DNA from: Gibbula magus
Lineage: Eukaryota; Mollusca; Gastropoda; Trochida; Trochidae
Length of the DNA: 64,000 bases
Assembly (NCBI GenBank): GCA_936450465.1
Contig: OW388300.1
Span: 42,936,358-43,000,357, forward strand
Reading direction: 5' to 3'
Every line of letters starts with the position of its first letter. Positions within the stretch are counted from its first letter, which is position 1. The notes below the pieces were generated by a model, which was given only the letters and a program-made list of their open reading frames with translations, was not told the DNA's origin and did not search any database. The position numbers and the translations under genes were made by a program. This document shows, in pieces, positions 35,191 through 46,904 of this stretch.

Positions 35191-37470
35191 TTTTGTAATT
35201 TAATGAAGTTATAATATTTAACATAATTTGTTCTGAAGACCTTTTTCAGAGAACAATTGTCTATGCAAAAACATGTGGTGGCACATGATCCTGTGTATAG
35301 CTCAGTTAGGCATTATGAAGTTCAGCAAGAATCGGTATGGATCGCAGAATGGGTTTATTTTATTTCTGGATAAACTGAGATTTTGAAGGGTTGAATCCCT
35401 GCCCCAAACAGAGACATGAGTTGTGAAACTTGTGGTTTTACCTTGGGCAAGTGACTATTCAAAGTGTGCCTCTGTCCATCCAGCAGTACAATTGGGTACC
35501 TGGTATGGAAGTGAAAGCAATGTGAGAGATAACCTTAAAAAGCACCTCAATTGGCAGCTAGATTGCATACTCCCAATGAGTTGAGAGGGAAAAAGGAACA
35601 TTGTTGGTCCTTTCACCAGGGTAATAAATTTGTGTCTGCACTTTCAGCATGCCCCTTAGTGTTATGGAGTATCCTCATTATTATGTCTTTTAGTTTCTCA
35701 TAGCCTGAAAGCTGCCTGTGCATAGATATTTAAATGGAAGGGTTTTTGACATATTCTCCAGTGTGTTTATTAGAAAATTTTATGGTATGCTTAGCAATCA
35801 ACTATAATGTTACGTTGCTCGTTCCTCAACAATGGTTAATTTGCAAAAGCATCTTTTTCTGAGGACCTTTAGCTGAAAAATAATCATTCTAAACTAACTG
35901 TCACAGTGTCACAATGGTTGAAAATATTTCAATCCATTTTCTGTTTTTGATATTTTTACAATATTTTATCAGTCTATTATCGTTATTGATACAAAAATGT
36001 CCAAAAAGACGATAATGATGATATATTACCTTCTCAACCCTGACAGTATTTGACATCTCAATCGGACGAGGCATGGAATCTTCAATTCAATCTCGTCACA
36101 AACCCATAATTCTATTAAATAATTTTGATTAGAGTATCTGGTAACGACGTTATGAAGACGTGTTCCACACGTCACTGTCATGATTTTGTAAACCAATCAC
36201 GATAATGCAACTGACGATGTCATCATTTCTCAAATTCATATCAGAATCTCCCGCATCTCGGGAATGAATTTCTCTAAATGTTTGTAATGATATATCTACT
36301 ACACTTTGCAGGTGAATTTATACAATTTAACAATTTCCCAATGACAATCAGATTATCCAACTGCCTGCGGCTTGATATTTGAGCAAAATTGAATCACAAG
36401 GAACATCAATTTGGTCTGCAACTCTGGCAGGGACAGCGAGTGTTTGAGAATGTATGGGAGTTGTGATTCAAGTGAAATTGTTAGAATTCAGAGCCTGGTC
36501 CCTCTGGAGTTATGTGTTGAAATTCAAAAGTAGTTTTCTATGGGCTTGAAAATGTCAGAAGTTAAAACTTGCCATCAAATAAATTTTCAATCAGAAGAGT
36601 AAAGTTTAAGAATGTGACTATTCTAGTGGCTGATATAGTTTTAATGAGAATCATTTTTAAAAATAATTTGTTATTTCAGTTTAGGATAGACATTATTTGT
36701 TGGGAAATGGTAACCAGAATGGGTTTGAAAGGTAAATGACAAAAAGTTGGAGAACTGAAAGAGTGGTAGTCCGTAATTTTTAAAGAGCAAAGACAATTAT
36801 AAGCTTAAGTCTTCAAGGATGCAAGTCTACAATGAGGCAAGTCTACAGAGCTCAGTTTATGGAACACATTTCAGAGGCTGTTTTTTTTTCATTATTTTGA
36901 TTTGTTTCAAATTTTGAAAATTAAAAAAAAAAATCATTTCAGAGACTAAATGTGAGACTAAAAGAGTGGTAATAGAGGAAGGTTTGAGTCTGAATAAATC
37001 AAGGAAATTATAGAAGCGTCTGTGTCATACCATGTTTACAACACAAGTGGCTGGATGTTAGTACATCCTATTAGTGATAACAAGGGACATATTGATACTA
37101 ATATATAGGCTGGCTGTACCCGTCATCACTGCATGTAAAATGTTCAAACAAATCCTGGTGTCATAAAATTGTTTATGACATCACGTCACCTCAACACCAG
37201 CCAGGGCATTGTATACAAAAATGTAATATTGATTATGATATTGTCCTTAAAAATAAATTGACTTTAAAAATTTTACCTGCTGAATTAACAGCTGCAAAAT
37301 TTCTGAGAGGCCAATTTACAGTGAATTTTTTTATTTTGGTATGGGCATCTGTCTAAGATAAAAAAAACATTAATATTTTTATTCACACGAGTAGGTACAT
37401 TCACATAAAATTGTCATAAAATATTGTACATACATTGTAGCAGATTGCAAAAGCTTCACATATTTGAGTT
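35191..37470. other. Non-genic stretch with one SINE-like fragment
   Basis: Apart from the SINE-like piece at 35,285-35,660, I see AT-rich DNA. A slightly CpG-richer patch at 36,050-36,260 contains ACGTCA/TGACG motifs but no exon. Confidence 0.5.
35285..35660 (+). repeat. Degenerate tRNA-derived SINE
   Basis: Head with TATAGCTCAGTTAGGC (A-box-like) and GGGTTGAATCCCTGCC (B-box-like, about 35,389), then a body with GTCCATCCAGCAG and GGGTACCTGG as in the SINEs at 46.9 and 57.5 kb. The tRNA head has an insertion and the tail has no clear poly-A or target duplication. Confidence 0.55.
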
Positions 37471-37477
37471 TGACATG

Positions 37478-37950
37478 TCAATTGAATAAATTCTGCAATG
37501 GAAACCATTTTCTTGTAAATTCATTTGGTTGGTTTTTCATTCTGGCAATATACCTGTCAACTTGAAAAATATCTTTCACTGTGACAGTGAATGTTTTAAA
37601 AGACAATGGTTCATTTCTAATACAACTTATATAAATGTGTATCTTTCCAGCTAGAAGAATGTGATTCAACAACTTGAAATCTGCAGTATCCTTAATACCG
37701 AATAAAATGGTATTGAGGCTCAAGTGAGTCTCAAAAACAAAATATTGTCTAAGAAATTGTTCAACTTCAGCCCAGAAAGGAACAACCAGCGGACATTCAA
37801 AATATACATGTACTATAGATTAATCTTCAAGATTGCCTCTATTGCAAATACTGTTGTCAATTAATTTCATTTTAGCCAATTCGTGTTTGGTGTATATAAT
37901 ACGATGCAAAATTTATATTGAAAATCTTGTAACGCAATATCTCTGCAGGA
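37478..37950 (-). pseudogene. LINE (non-LTR retrotransposon) C-terminal remnant
   Basis: The minus strand codes the last about 155 residues of a LINE polyprotein: ILHRIIYTKHELAK, then C-N-R-G, S-I-V-H-V-Y-F-E-C-P and FWAEVEQFL, which is the C-x2-G...H-x3-C-x-x-x-x-F-W zinc-knuckle-like block after the reverse transcriptase, then an IKDTADFKLLNHILLAGK helix and a basic end. One in-frame TAA (after GNLED) and one frameshift near DFQYK show that it is dead. No reverse-transcriptase palm is present in the window next to it. Family (CR1/L2-like or other) not resolved. Confidence 0.85.
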
Positions 37951-39027
37951 TTGTCTAGGAAGACTAAATATTTATCTAAGATAATTACCTCCAAATAGCT
38001 AACATAGCATCAGCAGCAGACTGTAATTACTGAAATTGGATAATTTTTAAATATATGTACTCTTTTCTTTCATTGGAACTCTTCAATATGAAGGGAGAAA
38101 AGTATTGTTTTATGTCATTGTGTTGTTAAATGGAACATCAAGCAAAGGTCGAGGTCAATGTTCTATGAGATTTTCTTGTCTAAATGCATAATTACAATTG
38201 CAGTTGATATTTAAATATCATTTGTAATCTAGATAAGGCAATTACATGGTTATTCCGAATCCAAAGGCATGAGTAAAAGTAAATGAATAACGATCCTGAA
38301 TGACATTTGAGTTTATATTCAGCCTATTATTCACATTATTATTATATTATATTACATTATATTATTTTGATGGATAGTTTGTATAACCTACATAAAAAGT
38401 TGTAAGATGATTCAGATATTGTCCCCACCAAACAATTAATGTCACATATGTAAAAAATAGATCGTTATCGCTTGTTTCACTTTCAGATATTATATTTGCA
38501 CTTTAATAAACAAAGGGTGTGTATGGACAGACAATGAAAGTTATTCACATACATAAGAGCAGGAAATGGCCGCTATTAGTGTATCACAACTAAAGGTCAG
38601 AGGTTAAATATGACTAGATCGAGCTTCATCATGTAGAAGAGATTAGTTAACCAGATATGGGATGATTGCGAATGAAAATCTAACCACTGTAAGTATTCAT
38701 CCTTCGTTTTACTCTCGTTTTATTCTCATATAAGTTATTTTGAACCTTTGTCAGTATGTGAAATAAGCTTGAAAAGTAGGCAGCTAAGAGAGTGTTTTTT
38801 TAATTTTTATTACAGTTAAAGAAAATCCTAAAAAATTGGGTGATTACAAATGCATATCTCACACTGTAAGTACCGAACCTTCGTTTTACGCTAGTAAAAT
38901 ATTTTGAAGCTTTTGGCAGTATATGATATAAGCTTTAAACATAGAAGTGTTATTTTATTAATTTAAAGTTAAATAATATCCTCAAAACTAGGATAATGAA
39001 TGAATGAATAGGGACATGAAGTTTTTT
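37951..39027. other. Non-genic; a 170-bp tandem duplication at 38,660-38,990
   Basis: The segments at about 38,660-38,820 and 38,835-38,990 are diverged direct copies (CACTGTAAGTA, CCTTCGTTTTAC, ATATTTTGAA-like, GTATATGATATAAGCTT). A run of ATTAT near 38,335-38,365. No exon seen. Confidence 0.6.
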
Positions 39028-39330
39028 GTTGGAGTCACATATGCCAAAATGTTATAAATGGTGTTTTTTATCGAGAAGTACTCATTGTTGCCGAAAAATC
39101 AAGATTTAATTGAAGTGGAATCAGTATAATGATGATGTAACGGTGAAAGTGAGAGATATCTGATAGAAAACTGGACAATGCACCATGGCTGTCTGGTGTC
39201 AATTCGTCAAAAGTAATTTTTGAAAGTAATCAACAACAGACAGAAAGACACATTTGGGTTGGTAATGTTTAATAGGGCATATAACTGTTCATGTTATTGG
39301 GAGGTGTAGTTTCAGTTTCTGCACATGTAT
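39028..39330. repeat. Dispersed repeat, copy 2 (about 310 bp)
   Basis: The partner of 8,576-8,882, same orientation. Conserved blocks include AGTCACATAT, GTTATAAATGGTGTTTTTTATCG, GAAGTAC, ACTGGACAATG, AGAAAGACACATTT, GGGCATATAACTG and TGCACATGTA. Confidence 0.65.
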
Positions 39331-40880
39331 AATTCTATTGGTATTTTGGATTATGAAATCCAAATACGATATCATGAAAGATATACTTGAGCAACATCAC
39401 TTTAAGACTGAGAAATGCATTCTAAAAGAGTGAAGCAAAAGATACAAAACAAGCATTGATAAAAAGGGACAGAATGGAATAAAAAGCCACAAGGTTAACT
39501 AGTTAGTGATATATTTACACCACACACATCTGTTTCTTTCATCTGTCTTGTATGGGAGAGTTAATGATCAAGCCCAATGAAAAACCTTTATTGTATAAAA
39601 AGCGGAAAAATCCAGTTGTTACCTGTATGGTGAGATGTTTATGGCATCAGACAACTGTTTCTTTCATCTGTGTTGCTATTTAGAGATGAATTTCCAAAAA
39701 ATACCATTGAAGAACTTGCATTGTAATAGTTTCATTGTACCCCAATTGTGAGATGTCCAATAATACCGACAACTGTTCTTTCATTTATGCTGCAATTATA
39801 TGCTAGAATTCATGAAGCCTGGACAATATGAACCAGAAGACCTATATGTCGCAATAAGTATCATTTGTATGATTCTTGCAAAGAAATTTTTGGATCTCTT
39901 TGAATTTGATGATTCCATTGAATGGCTGAGCTAATTTTATTTGAGCAACTATATTTCATGTGATGAAGTATGGACAATATAAACTAGACATAGAAATAAG
40001 CATCAGGATAGCTGACATGATTTTTTGTAAAGAAGTTTATTGGCTTTGAATTGATCTTACATTACCAGTGAGTGACTTGAGCTAGTTTTATTTCAGTATC
40101 CATATTTGTGAGCTGGTTTACTGTATAGTGAAGATTTGAGTCCAGTGATGAGCATGAATTCAATGAAGAACCTAATGAAGCATAGACAATGAACCAGACA
40201 TATAGAAATAAGTATCAATATAGCTGACATGATTATTTGCAAAGAAGTTTATTAGTTTTGAATTTGATCTCTCCATTGAGTGACTAATTAAGCTAAGTTT
40301 TATTTCTGCAATTGTTATTGTGAGTATACTGTATATTGAAGAGCTCACTGATGAATCTCATGATCAAAGCATTTCCATACTTATATACATAGTACCAGTA
40401 GACGTAACAGTAAATTTGAGATATTCTCTAACCATCCTGTGTATGTATAAATATAATTGTTTAAAAATCCTTTAATTAAAAGAAAAAAATGATTATTGAC
40501 TTGAAAACGAGATGGCATCAGCACATCACTGATTTACTTGCAAATTCTTTATATATACGGTAATGAAAAAAAGTGGGCCAAAAACTTAAAATGATGTGAA
40601 CAAATTCACATTGGTACCCAATTTGTGAGATGTATATAGCCCTGACAACTGTTTCTTTACTTTGTGTAGCTATTGTGAGCAAGTCTCCTGTATATTCAAG
40701 AGGCACGCTGGAACTTCATGAAGCATGGACAGCAAGTAGATATGTACCAGAAGACCGCAATAAACTTCATGATTCTTTGAAAAGAAGTGTTGGTGCGTGT
40801 TTGTATTGGAATTCTTATTTCTATAGAGTCAACAAGTTCTTGTGTAGCAATGCTTGCATGGGCAATCATTTATAACATCT
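39331..40880. repeat. Degenerate tandem repeat region
   Basis: Recurring pieces: TGTGAGATGT...GACAACTGTTTCTTT (39,630; 39,745; 40,625), CATGAAGC-TGGACA-TATGAACCAGA (39,810; 40,170; 40,720) and AAAGAAGTTTATT-G-TTTTGAATT (40,030; 40,240). The spacing is irregular (about 110-430 bp). A short plus-strand ORF at 40,630-40,875 is just one unit and is not supported as a gene. Confidence 0.6.
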
Positions 40881-40991
40881 CTTCTATCCAAAAAAGCCCA
40901 TATCTTTAATAGTAATGAATTAAGGAATTATCAAACTTGGTAACTATAGAGAGGATATTTTGTATTTTCAGTGTGATATCAATTATCTCTC

Positions 40992-41072
40992 ATTGAGTGA
41001 TGGGGTAAAGCCGATATTTTCACGAGTGGCCAAGCCACGAGTGAAAATATTGGCTTTATCCCGTCATGAGTA
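40992..41072. repeat. Palindromic hairpin element
   Basis: The arms GGGGTAAAGCCGATATTTTC and GAAAATATTGGCTTTATCCC are inverted copies around CACGAGTGGC-CAA-GCCACGAGTG. Within the stem the two GA steps face each other as tandem G-A mismatches. Similarity continues weakly outward (TGAGTGATG / CGTCATGAGT). Size and symmetry suggest a small palindromic MITE or a structured recombination or protein site. Confidence 0.75.
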
Positions 41073-41879
41073 AACTGTATGCCTTGCGTTCAACTGTATA
41101 ATCAAATCGTGCGTATAAACGGGGTTTGACTGTATATCAATTACAATATGTTTATAAAAACCCATAGAGCAATAGAATAATTTCAGAATTATCAACATGT
41201 TTCAAAATTCTTAGTTATAGGTTTTTCAGTTGATGTTGGTAAAATTTATGAATTGTGAAAAGACACATAGGTCATAAGATATTGTACATAGATTGTCTAA
41301 ATTTATTCCATGAAGTTATTCTTAGGAGTTGATTAATGTACAGCAGACTAATTCATCAAGGTCTGTTGAAACTGTATTTTGCTCTCTTTTGCCATGAATT
41401 TTTCACTCAGGTTTTCAGACGATGCCATATTATGACATGTTTTCATCCCAAACATTGATTACAGATTTTATCACCCAAAGTTCAATATATCGCAGGACTA
41501 TCTGCACATTTATTGGCCAATGACAAATTTATCGTTACATTTAAGACGTCGATATTTTAGGGCTACTTTATCGCTATTTTCACACACTAGTAATCCTGAA
41601 GATAACGTCCATTCTGCTGATGATTGGTGTTTTTTTGAAAGGCAGTGATATTTTGTGCGTGTTTGTAATGAAATGATATATGCACTGCACAAAATTAATT
41701 GTTAAATCATTGTTCCCAGTCTTTATGTGTAACTTGTTTGTAAGTGCAACTTTGTAACTTTTTATTGATCCAATGAATCATCGAGGCTCTCAGTTAAATA
41801 ACAATTCATCAACACTTAACTCCTGAATCTATTACTGCCAAAACATTTGAGTAGCTAATTTGCAGGAACAACAACTCCC
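41073..41879. other. Non-genic; nothing recognised
   Basis: AT-rich sequence; the short open frames have no splice context. Confidence 0.5.
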
Positions 41880-42235
41880 TTAAAGGGACTGTAGCACGTT
41901 TTTCGAAATGTATTTGAAAAATAATGTCACCAATTGTAAATCACCCTTCTCTGGTCGGAAAGTCAAGTTAAAGATTGAGTGTACATGGTTTGGTAAAGCC
42001 ATGGGAATCGTTTTTCGTATTTGGAATAATAAAATGTGTTCACATTAAAATGGCTGCCATGCAATTTTTGCTTTATACGCAACACCGTTATTACGTACCA
42101 CTACGGATAATTGGTTTGTGTACCGTAATAAGATGTTTTATGCTCTAAAGTTAATATTAATGAAATAAACTATGATTATAAAAGGAAAATTCAAAAAATA
42201 AAATTTGCAAAAAAACCATGCTACAGCCCCTTTAA
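41880..42235. mobile_element. MITE with TTAA target duplication (348 bp)
   Basis: TTAA (41,880-41,883), then AGGGACTGTAGCACGTTTTT. The right end reads AAACCATGCTACAGCCCCT followed by TTAA (42,232-42,235). The terminal inverted repeats match at about 14 of the first 16 positions. TTAA duplication is the signature of piggyBac-type insertion. The interior is noncoding. A related left end occurs at 56,729. Confidence 0.85.
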
Positions 42236-42722
42236 CAAAGAGCATGTTCCAAGATCAGTCCCTAGTTAAAGACAGGCTATAGACTATCCTTGAATCCTGG
42301 GACCGGCAGTTGTGAACATGATTAATAGTTCAGTGATATGACCAATGCATATAGTTAACGATCAAATAATTGATTTTACTCTCTTATAAACAATTTTATA
42401 TCTTCATCTACATTTGAAAATATTTTATTGATAAATGAATAATTGCTTTCATATATACATGTGAAAAATTGCCGCTCCTGGCTGTGATACTGCCGTAGTG
42501 GCATTAAGCAATAACTCACTCACTACAAGTGACAAATGTACAACTAATAAGTGATGTATATAGATATGACCTGTGATGTTCAGTAGTATTTATCTTTCAA
42601 TTATGATCCCTCATCCCTGTGTGCATCATCTGTAGACATTTAATTGACAAAATTTATCATCGATTCTTCTGCCCAATACAGGGAATGGAATGATTAAAAT
42701 TGAACATCATTGTCTTAGATTT
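42236..42722. other. Non-genic; nothing recognised
   Basis: AT-rich DNA without an identifiable exon or repeat family. A weak resemblance to the 'gctcctggctgtg...gcattaagcaataactcactcact' SINE tail style is seen near 42,470-42,530. Confidence 0.45.
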
Positions 42723-43065
42723 AGCTCATCAGGCCTAAACTTTTCACATTTTCGACTTCTTCTCCAGAACTGTTGCAACCCCAAAACTGAAATATAATGG
42801 AGAGGTACCATGCACCTTGGGGATCATATTTATTTGGTCATGACCCCTCCTCAAATATGGGCGTGGTAGGCTTTTTCACTAAAACCTTTAAATAACTTCC
42901 TAAACCAGTTGGCATAGAAAGCTGAATTATTTCATAATTTTGTTTAGACTTAGGTGTGTTTATTTGGTCTCTTATTCTTAAACAGTGTTAAACAGTAACT
43001 CTTCAACCTTAGTTGAAATCATGCAATTCCTTATGAGCTACAGAACCAATGGCTCTCTCTTACCC
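42723..43065. mobile_element. Dispersed inverted-end repeat related to the 33.7-kb block
   Basis: It begins AGCTCATCAGGCCTAAAC and ends CTTATGAGCTACAGAACC, so the ends are short inverted repeats (AGCTCAT/ATGAGCT). The body shares TTTTCGACTTCTTCTCCAG and GGGGAT...TTTATTTGGTCATGACCCC with 33,780-35,190 but lacks the 145-bp amplification. Non-autonomous DNA element of unknown superfamily. Confidence 0.65.
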
Positions 43066-45215
43066 GACTCTGTTCTTTACACATATTTCATCTTTAAAGG
43101 CAGGTAAAAAGACAGTTCTTCATTGGAATATTCCCAAGAAGGTTTAAGAATTATAAGAACAAACACTCCACTCCAGTCCATTTATCCTCTTGTGGGTGTG
43201 TAACAACATGCAAGAATGATTGATGTTGGAGTATTTGACCCCTGCACTCAGTGTGGGAATGTGATTATCTGAATGTCATTATATTGATATCCTAGTTAGG
43301 AAAGGCTAACAGAATAACTTGTATTCTCAGACATTGATTGAATTAAAATCAAGATTCCCAATCTCTGCGGCTATCAGCAGTTTGTAAATTAACCTTGGAC
43401 ATTGATTAACTAATACTCCAGATTTACAAATGTCTGCTTTTCTCAGGTTTTTGTAGATTGAGAGTTAATGATTATATGATTCTTCATATCAAGATGCTAT
43501 ATACAGACATGGGACGTGATCTCTGAAAGGGTTTCTCTATTAAGCTGTTGATGAACAATCAGGGTTTCTTCCACAAAGCTCTGAGCTATCTGCAACTCCA
43601 GGTATCTGTGTACACTAGAAGAGCCACCAGCCCCTACCCTGTCTCATAGCAAGGAGTCCGGGTCCAGGGACCACTTGAGGGGCCACAGAGACAGGAGAAA
43701 CCACCAGTTATTTGATGCATTTTTGCAAATCATATATAACCCAATTTGATCATCTGATGAAGGAGGCTCACGCCTTCGAAACATGTAACACATCATTCTG
43801 GTCTTTCTGCGAGACTTAGTTGTTAGCATGATTCCTCATGAACGGCTGCACCTATAGGCTTCAAATTTGGTACCTGTCTTCATTTGGGGAGTATTCAGAC
43901 ACCAGTCGATTTACATGACCCTGACCTCATTTTCAAGGTCACTACAAGACTTTGACCAGTTTTTAAAATGTTGTTAGCTCGATTCCTCATTAACAGCTAC
44001 ACCTATAGGCTTCAAATTTGGTACCAGTCTTCATTTGGGGAATACGCAGACACCAGTCGATGTGGGTGACCTTGACATTAGCTGTGTGTTCATCCTTTTA
44101 GCTCATTTCTCATTGCAGCGGGGGAAATGGTCACGTTTGTGACAATTACTCGGTTAACTACAGATAGCATTATAGGTGGCAAATAGGAGGAAATACAGTG
44201 ATACATTAGGAGAGAGATGTCGAAAGAAACCATGAAAAACTTATTAATAAGACGTTAATTGAAAATGGCAAATATGATCGGTGTATTTATACAGGTATCA
44301 GTTTTGTCAGAAACCTGTCAGAGAGAGAGAGCCATTGATTAATTCTAGAGTTTCTCTTGAATCGCAGATGCCTGAGATTCTTAGGATTTACTCAATTGAC
44401 TGATTTGTTCTCTTCTTTGAGAAAAGGGGCATGACTTAGTGTGGTTATACTTCAGTTCTCCAATTAATATGTAAGCTGCTGAATCAAAAAGTACTGAGTG
44501 GCCAATTTACAGGAGTCACAACTAACAAAGGGAATAATCAGGGATGATAACTTGCTAGACATAGGAATTGGCATGTATCCCTTGTCAAAAGACCATTCAG
44601 ATAAGGACGTATTTATTTACCTTATGACCTTGACCTTGGGATAGGACATTTTTTCGGGAAAGTTTAACTTTTTGGTAAGTTAACAAAGGGAATAATCAGG
44701 GATGGTAACTTGCTAGACATAGGAATTGGCATGTATCCCTTGTCAAAAGACCTTTCAGATAAGGACGTATTTATTTACCTTATGACCTTGACCTTGTGTG
44801 AGAGCTAGAATATAGTTGGGAATTTTAAATTGATATTTTTATTTGATATGTGATTGGTCGTCCATCAATCATTTTCATCTGACAGAATTTTGATTTTAAT
44901 GTCACTTTTTCAATCAGCATAATTATGTTTCTCATGTTAATGTCACAAGACAGAAAAAGATAAATAAAACGTTTTAATATAATATAATTATTAGTTTGTT
45001 TCCTGTTTGACATTTCATATATACGTAGGAGTATTGTCATATTTTGACTATAACAAAATGAATCTACATTAGGACTTGAAAAACTAACCACTTTATGAGG
45101 AAAATGTTGCTAATTGCTATCTTTATTAACTATGATCGAAGAAATATCATTTTCTGAATGCCACCATGTAGACAGTTAACAATCTAAAGAATTATCTCTC
45201 AGAAACAAACTCTTT
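43066..45215. repeat. Non-genic; two tandem duplications
   Basis: Units at about 43,829-43,975 and 43,980-44,075 share GATTCCTCAT-AAC-GCTACACCTATAGGCTTC and GTCTTCATTTGGGGA (period about 151). Units at about 44,529-44,640 and 44,689-44,797 share GGAATAATCAGGGATG, TTGCTAGACATAGGAATTGG and AAGGACGTATTTATTTACC (period about 160). A hammerhead-like motif is at 43,752-43,795. No exons seen. Confidence 0.8.
43752..43795 (+). other. Hammerhead-ribozyme-like core in a repeat tail
   Basis: CTGATGA is followed by GGAGGC-TCAC-GCCTTC, which forms a six-pair stem (one G-U), then GAAAC, then ATGT-AAC-ACAT, another small stem, and C. This is the order CUGAUGA / stem II / GAAA / stem III of the hammerhead, but there is an extra A before stem II and the A15.1-U16.1 pair is not satisfied. 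A related copy is at 58,689-58,742. It may be a decayed ribozyme or simply a retroelement tail. Confidence 0.3.
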
Positions 45216-45227
45216 TATTTTTATAAA

Positions 45228-45546
45228 GGGGTGGGATAGCGCAGTGGTTAGCGCTTTCAGCTTTGGATCAAGCTTAAGAGGTCATGGGTTTGATTCCGAC
45301 CAGGGGCTCTGCAACTTTGTCTGTTGTAACAGTTCTACATGTAGTAATTAAGGTTTGAGTGCAATGCTACACTGAATTTCAGTGCATTACCACCCATGGT
45401 TCGCTAGTTCCAGCCGATGCTCGTAGGTTTCACAGCATTGCATAGCCGCCATGGTGTTTGCAGGCTTTCTACCTGCCATAATACTAGCAGCTGTGATATA
45501 AGTGAAATAATCTTGAAAGCAGCATTAAACCCCAAATCACCTCACC
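45228..45546 (+). mobile_element. tRNA-derived SINE, family 1, with 12-bp target duplication
   Basis: The A box GGATAGCGCAGTGGTTAGCG and a B box (GGGTTTGATTCC) are followed by a body (GCTCTGCAACTTTGTCTG, CCGATGCTCGTAGG, ATACTAGCAGC, AAGTGAAATAATCTTG) and a tail of AAACCCCAAATCACCTCACC. It is flanked by TATTTTTATAAA (45,216-45,227) and TATTTGTATAAA (45,547-45,558), a 12-bp target duplication with one mismatch, as expected for LINE-driven retroposition. Confidence 0.93.
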
Positions 45547-45558
45547 TATTTGTATAAA

Positions 45559-46904
45559 TTCTTTTACGGTTTGAGTGATCTCCTATTAATGTGTTGTATG
45601 TATAAACCTGAAACAAAAGAATTAATAAAATATTGTAGTTACAGAATGTGATTTGCCAGAAAATGTCTGTAAATATTTGTTTGTCAATATTCACAAAATC
45701 TGAAGTCATGTTGTTGAATGTTTCAGGAAACTACAATGCAGGAAACACTACTTGGATTACCACTCATCACGTACGCAGTAGATGCTACTTGTGAGATGAC
45801 ATATTCTGAGCTGTAACGGATCTGTGAATCTCCCATCGATACGATGCATATCAAAGGAGTTTAATACATACGAACATCTTGAACACGTCAAGGTAGGAAC
45901 TTGATGCAAATATTTGTTTTAAATATGGAGCGTTCACTGCACTGAATTAGGTATATTTAGGAACAGTGGTGATGCACTCAAACAACCAAGGGGAGAGTGC
46001 ACTGAACATTGTATGGAAGTATGTGGTATTGCTGATAACATCAATTATGAAACCACAGAAATCTTTTTCACAAACATAATTTATTGATGTGATAAAATGT
46101 TTATTTTATTGTATATTGTTAAGAATTAAGTCAGAAAGTATAATCCTGATTATTAATGTTTTCAAGTGTACATGCCATTTTTCTTTACTCTCAAATTTTT
46201 AATGTGAATATGCAGTCATTTATATATTGAATGAATGCTTTATGGAAGTAAAACCTTTCATATATATTTCCAACCTAATCTATTTATTCTTTCATGTCAT
46301 ATTTTAAATTGCTATAGATTTTAACACAAATCCTTGTCATGAAATGTACAAGTTTTTGTTTTATATCTTTCAATGATTAATTTTTTTTTATTTCACTGAT
46401 TACCTTAGGATATATGGTTATACACTAATTACAAGTCATGGCAAGGCCATCATTCAAATTCATATAATCAGGTACAATGTTTTATTCAATGATTTTATCG
46501 AGACAATCACCTGGAGTGAAGGTTGTTCAAGGTCTAGTCGAGAACTAGCTTCAGTCTGTACAGTTTGAATCAATATTTCATTTAATTTCCTTGTGTTTTC
46601 CTCTCTAATGAAATACTATTTCCCTAATGAATGTGTCTACCCTGTTGTTAGATAATGATTCCCTGATGACTACTTCAGAGTCTGTGAGATGCAGTTGATT
46701 AGTGAAGTGAGAACAAAGATGAAAATAAAGATAATTGATAGCTATACTTATATCCGTTAATGTTGTATTTGATGAGAATGAAGTTTACATAGAAAACACA
46801 TTGCATTTATTTCTTACTAACACCAACAAACCATTAATACTGTCTTACTTAGATTTACAGGACTTAATGGTTTTGTTGATACTGGAGATTATTCATAAAA
46901 AATC
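45559..46904. other. Non-genic; one exon-like segment at 45,727-45,892
   Basis: AT-rich apart from the exon-like block described separately. Nothing else recognised. Confidence 0.5.
45727..45892 (+). other. Exon-like noncoding segment
   Basis: A TTTCAG acceptor precedes 45,727 and AAG-GTAGGA follows 45,892; the segment is visibly more GC-rich than its flanks. Every frame has a stop, although ATG at 45,736 opens 26 codons. It could be an untranslated exon or a lncRNA exon on the plus strand, or chance. Confidence 0.25.

Noticed and set aside
40630..40875. 81-codon plus-strand frame
   Set aside because: Lies in a degenerate tandem repeat whose other units carry stops.
45234..45310. Functional tRNA gene
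   Set aside because: A and B boxes are present but the cloverleaf is degenerate and continues into a SINE body with target duplication.
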